A stretch of 64,000 nt of DNA from Pegea sp. RAD2-039 (lineage: Eukaryota; Chordata; Thaliacea; Salpida; Salpidae), in NCBI GenBank assembly GCA_034620365.1, contig JAQGEQ010000201.1, positions 682,001 through 746,000 on the forward strand, written 5' to 3'. Below the pieces are notes generated by a model that had not been told where the DNA came from, made no database searches, and worked only from the letters and a program-made list of their open reading frames with translations. Position numbers and translations under genes: made by a program. How positions within the stretch are numbered: the first letter of the stretch is position 1; each line of letters opens with the position of its first letter. Shown in pieces: positions 59,529-64,000 of this stretch.

Positions 59529-61690
59529 AAATAAATATTTAATAGAACAAGATCTGTAAAAACTTTAAAATAAAAATTAGTTTTGATCAAATTTATTAAA
59601 AATAATTAGTAAATAATTTAAGGAAAAGGTTTTGAATAAACATATAATTAGAAAACTTCAGAATTAGCTGCCCACGTTTTATTAACATAAACTTTTATGA
59701 TGTAATAAAAAATATTACTTTCTAAAAAATGAATCAATATAAGAAACCAGGAAAAAAGACCCTGAATGAAAAACAAACAAAAGCAACTTTGAAATAACAA
59801 AAGTAAAAGTCATTCTTTTGTGTAGACCTAAAGTAAAAAAGCACAAAGTCAAAAATAATAACTTAGAATATCTTAAACAGTTATACAATAAAAGAATTTC
59901 ATACAAATGACCTAACAATTTATATTTCAGTAACACTGTCATTAAATTAAAAAATACTTTTGACCAATATTCATAAAATAATCATTTTTCTACAACATAT
60001 ACTAGATATACATCAGCAGCTTGTAGAAAATGATTCATAAAATATATTATGACTAAACCAAACTTGAAAATATCAGCTTTAAGTTCATTCAAGCTAAATA
60101 TAGATCAAAAAACAAATTGACTTAATCATGGTTCAAAGGTTATAATTTTATATATTATTGAAAGCATAATAATAATAAAAATAGTTCATATTAAACATGT
60201 TTAAACTTATCTGTTAAAATAAAAAAATAATATATTTAAAATCTCATGTCAAGTTTGGTTATTTTAAAATTAATCATAAGAATTAATAATAATATTTTAT
60301 TATAACAAGTTATAAAATTTGTACTAATATTATATCAAACCTTTTTTATACAGGATAAAAAAGTGTTTATCAGAAGAAAAAGGGTTGAATTTAAAATATC
60401 AATTTCAAAAACTAGAAATAAAATAAATTTATAATTTACAATATTATCAATATATCAAATTTGTTGATAATTATCACTAACAAATTTAATATTTAAGTAC
60501 AGCTTTTTATACTAAATATCATAAATGTATAAAAAAAATAGAGCATTTAGTAAAACATCATATAAAAAAGTGTAATAATGAATGCAGTTTTTAAAAATCA
60601 TAATTTATAAATAAACAAAGGTTTAAAAATAATTATAAAAATAAAATTTGTTTTCAATGTCATACAAAAAAATATATTTATAAAATATTACAATTTATTT
60701 TTGTCAGAAAATTGTTTGCATCATAAATAAAAAAGTCTCACCGCACAAAAAACAATTTCTTTAAACAAATTTAACATCACAAACTTATTAAAGAAGAATA
60801 GATATATATAAAAGTGGATGCAAGAAGTTTAGATTGTTACATTCCCAGAATGTACCTGATATTTATTCTTACTACAATCTTAAGCTTAAACCAAAGCGGC
60901 AAGATATTTTTGCGTTGTCATCGAATAAGCATAAAAATAGGTTTAACGATTAGCTGAATTTAGAGAAAGAAAATAATTTTAAAAATTTTATTATTAAGTT
61001 TTAAGCTCAGATATAATTTTATTTTAACAATATGAAAACTTTTTTCTAAAAAATAGCACTTACTATCACCAAAACAACGACACTAAACAATTGATGATTC
61101 TTTAGGACTGATAATTTTTAATTACAAATTTTAATTACTTTACACCTAATAGACAAAGATTATTCATATAAGAATTGAAGTTCTACTTACCAAGATCTCA
61201 ATCAGCCAAAATAGGTTTTTCCTAACTTATGCACAAAATTTTATCTCTTTTTACAATACATTGATTCACAGAATTAAACTTATTACCAAGAGACGATTTA
61301 TTCACTTAAAAAATCTATAAGAGTAAAAAATAAAAGGGAGCGTATAATTTAGAGAACAAGAAAGATAAAAACTTGGCGACTAAAGATACTTATTAAGCTA
61401 TTTAGTTATTTTAGCCTTATAAAGTTTAAATTATAGTAATAAAGATGATAATCCAATTTTTGATTCAAATAAAAGTTTACCTTATTTTTTCAACAGCCCA
61501 AGACTGTGGCTTTAAAACTCTCTACTTCCTTGAAAGACAAAAAGATAGTCACAACTCTACACATAAAATTGATAAATTCACAACACTTAGTTAAATTGTT
61601 GATCAAATCTTATCAGGAAAACCCACCAATATTACAACCATTAATTTAACAAAAAAGTGTGAGTAGTTTTTATTTTAGATAAGCCGTCCT
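59529..61690. other. Very AT-rich spacer, no gene recognised
   Basis: About 2.2 kb upstream of thioredoxin. Short open frames occur on both strands (for instance a hydrophobic 75-codon minus-strand frame at 59715-59942) but none looks like a protein family. Confidence 0.45.
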
Positions 61691-61694
61691 ACTT

Positions 61695-61847
61695 TTATTC
61701 AAGTAAATGTTTTATGTATGCTACTCGTACTAGAATTTGTAGGTTAAAACGACTTCTCCGTTGCTTTGAGTCCAGTACATCAATATGACCCTTTGTAAGA
61801 GCTCCAAAAAATTGTTTTAATCTCTTTGCACTATAAGCCATTACTGC
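61695..61847 (-). CDS. Possible small protein or terminal exon, unidentified
   Basis: On the minus strand, right after an acceptor-like CTTAG, a frame starts VMAYSAKRLKQFFGALTKG and ends VRVAYIKHLLE plus stop. From its ATG it is about 48 codons, basic, and compositionally more protein-like than the neighbourhood. An AATAAA-like signal follows the stop within about 30 bp. It could be the last exon of a gene whose other exons I do not see, a microprotein, or chance. I do not recognise it. Confidence 0.3.
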   Translation of the reverse strand, partial: AVMAYSAKRLKQFFGALTKGHIDVLDSKQRRSRFNLQILVRVAYIKHLLE

Positions 61848-61909
61848 TAAGTTCAAATAATTGAGTAAATAAACAAAATCAATACAAAAACTAGCAATCA
61901 TACACTTGT

Positions 61910-64000
61910 CATTACCTAAAATTAGTGTACCAGTTTTACTATGTATTTAGAAAAATAAGAAACTTTGAAGAAAACTTCTACTATTTTACTTTTAAACCGG
62001 CCTAGACTACTTAAAAACTTAAGTAAAAGAATTGCTGATTACAAATTTACTGCGTTTTTTTAGCTAATGGCAATTTAAGTCAGTATAAAAAGTTGAAAAT
62101 AGATTTAAAACTTGTAGGCAACAGATTTATTTATTATATTTATCTTTATAATTAATAAATTGAATTAAATAAACTTACTAACCACAAACCTGATTACGAA
62201 AGTAATCTTACGTTTTTTTTTATTTTTTACGTATGCTTTTTTACATATATAGCAAATTGTTGAATGCCTTTATTAGATAAAGATTATGTTGTTTGTTTTT
62301 TTTTTAATTTTAGTTATATACAATTGGTATCAATGTAAATATTAAGTGTAGCATAATAACAAACTAAAGTGCGGGTTACTAAACATTGTTTACTAAAACT
62401 TTTATATAAAATAATTCAACAAAGCAAATAGATCAACCTCAATAAGAATTAGTTCAAATGTTAAGGAAGCATTCTGACTGAAAATATTGAAAGAAAATGA
62501 CGCTAAAATGTTCTTTTATGAATATTAGTTTAAGCTTTGTTAAAAAAATTCATCTAAACTTGCCCATAAAAATTATTTGCAAAAAAATCATTCTATTAGA
62601 AGTGAAATGCGTTGTCTAAATATTCAAAAATTTAAGAAAATCGAATAAAAAATCAACAGTAGTCTGAACAAGTAGAGAAAAGTTTGAATTTTTCTATCAA
62701 ACGATTAATTATTTCACTGAACATCCAAAATACTGAAAAGTTTAGAATTATTCAGATTACTAAAAGGTTAATTGAATACAAATTAAATTGTTTACTTTTT
62801 TTCACAGATGTCAGACAAATTAAATACTCTCAGGTGAAAACAAAAGCTAAAACGATTATTCAAATTCGATTAAGCTTATAAGTTCATGAAATTATGAAAA
62901 ATAAAAACTAAGTATAATATGCAATTTCTTTTTGTCAATATTTGAATAAAATCTTTACAAAACGTTTTCTATAACTTCAAATACACTTTGTTGAAGTTAA
63001 ACAAGCTTCAAGCTTTTGTTTTCATTGTTAAACAATATAGCTTTTAGTTTGATATAAAATTTTGAATTATTTTTATAGACATTATTTTATTTACAAATAT
63101 ATCTAATTAAAAATTGTTTACAAGCTTGAAAATTTATGTCAAAATGAAATTGTTTTAAGGTTAAACGATTTCTTTAGTTTGAGAAACAAAAAAAAGTTGA
63201 CTCATTTCTAAATTGTAATTTTAAGATATTTTTACAATATTGTTTAAGTTAATATTTACATCGAATGTATAAACAATTATTATTTGAAAACAAGTACTCT
63301 AATTACATTTGTAGTCGTAAATCATAATTTATTATCATTGTGGTATCGATTTTTATTTTAAAACATAATAGTTAATTGTAAAAGTACAATAAAAGCTTTG
63401 ACCAAAAACATCAGTGAAAGAATTTGTGTAACCATGATATTCAACTTTCTACTTTAGCAGGTTTAATCCAGTTACTAACTTCATAAAACTTAGAAATTAA
63501 GTAGTGACAACAAAAATAAACCTTTATTATTCTTTAAAACATTTATCTAAGTAAGATAAGTGCTGTAACCACATAGATCATTTTTTTATTTTTGCTTTGA
63601 ATAAATTAAATTTATTTTATAAATCATAGTGATAGAAAGATTAATATTTTTAATGATTTCCAAAAGATGCTTGCATTTTATTATCTTAACTCTAAAAAAC
63701 AGAAATAAACATGATTAGAAAACTTCAAACAAAGCACCAGAAGATTTAGCTGATAAATAAAAAAGCTTTTGACGCAATAAGCCACTCTTAGCTCTAATCT
63801 TCTTCTACACAACTACAAAATTTGATTTTTTAGTAAAACTCACAGTGAAAAGCCCATCTACAAAAAGAAATAAACTTCACAACAAAAAGAAATATGCCTT
63901 ATTCTTAAAAGATTTACAAAAAAGCGCTGTAAAAATAACTATTTTATGAAACTTGTTTAAAGAAAACCCTGCGTTGCGATAGTTTAAGGACTAAAAGTTA
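61910..64000. other. AT-rich right end, no gene recognised
   Basis: About 2 kb of low-complexity AT-rich DNA. I see no exon, repeat family or RNA gene. Confidence 0.45.

Noticed and set aside
59715..59942. A hydrophobic 75-codon minus-strand frame
   Set aside because: Its composition is what random AT-rich DNA gives; no conserved motif.
60850..60960. A short frame starting with a signal-peptide-like stretch (MYLIFILTTILSLNQ)
   Set aside because: Only about 35 codons in AT-rich DNA where hydrophobic frames arise by chance; no supporting context.

Overview
The window is animal nuclear DNA. It is strongly AT-rich, its genes are split by consensus GT-AG introns (some only about 50 bp), it carries non-LTR retrotransposon and SINE debris, and its genes have clear animal orthologs. 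No bacterial operons, rRNA or convincing stand-alone tRNA genes were seen. An IL-17-receptor-type SEFIR receptor, an inactive rhomboid, a KIAA0232 ortholog, two ciliary genes and short introns point to an invertebrate animal. I cannot fix the phylum from the sequence alone.

Layout, left to right. 0-1.25 kb: 5'-truncated CR1/L2-like LINE on the minus strand. 2.0-4.8 kb: WDPCP/fritz (+, 14 exons, about 612 aa). 5-12 kb: repeat-rich block with a SINE-like fragment and two more copies of the same LINE, all on the minus strand. 13.7-19.5 kb: a complete inactive rhomboid (iRhom/RHBDF, +, 20 exons, 839 aa). Two of its introns are tandem arrays, and one of these, with a 48-bp unit, carries its own splice sites in every unit. 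20.4-20.8 kb: tRNA-derived SINE. 21.6-22.4 kb: intronless orphan protein with about seven membrane segments. 24.5-26.3 and 28.8-30.6 kb: two intronless IL-17-receptor-like genes (+) with diverged ectodomains but an almost identical membrane and SEFIR half. 32.8-35.1 kb: DYNC2LI1 (+, 8 exons). 38.5-45.2 kb: KIAA0232 ortholog (-, 7 coding exons, about 1400 aa). 47.4-47.7 kb: second SINE copy (-). 50.1-52.3 and 54.9-55.8 kb: head-to-head sulfotransferase paralogs with matching exon structure. 56.6-57.2 kb: decayed LINE fragment. 59.2-59.5 kb: thioredoxin (-). The rest is AT-rich sequence in which I see no gene.

Functionally, WDPCP (planar polarity and ciliogenesis effector) and DYNC2LI1 (retrograde intraflagellar transport dynein) serve cilia. 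iRhom serves ADAM17-type trafficking and inflammatory signalling, and the paired IL-17R-like receptors serve innate immune signalling. There is no sign that these genes act as a single linked system. The most unusual items are the mini-intron array in iRhom and the homogenised signalling halves of the two SEFIR receptors.
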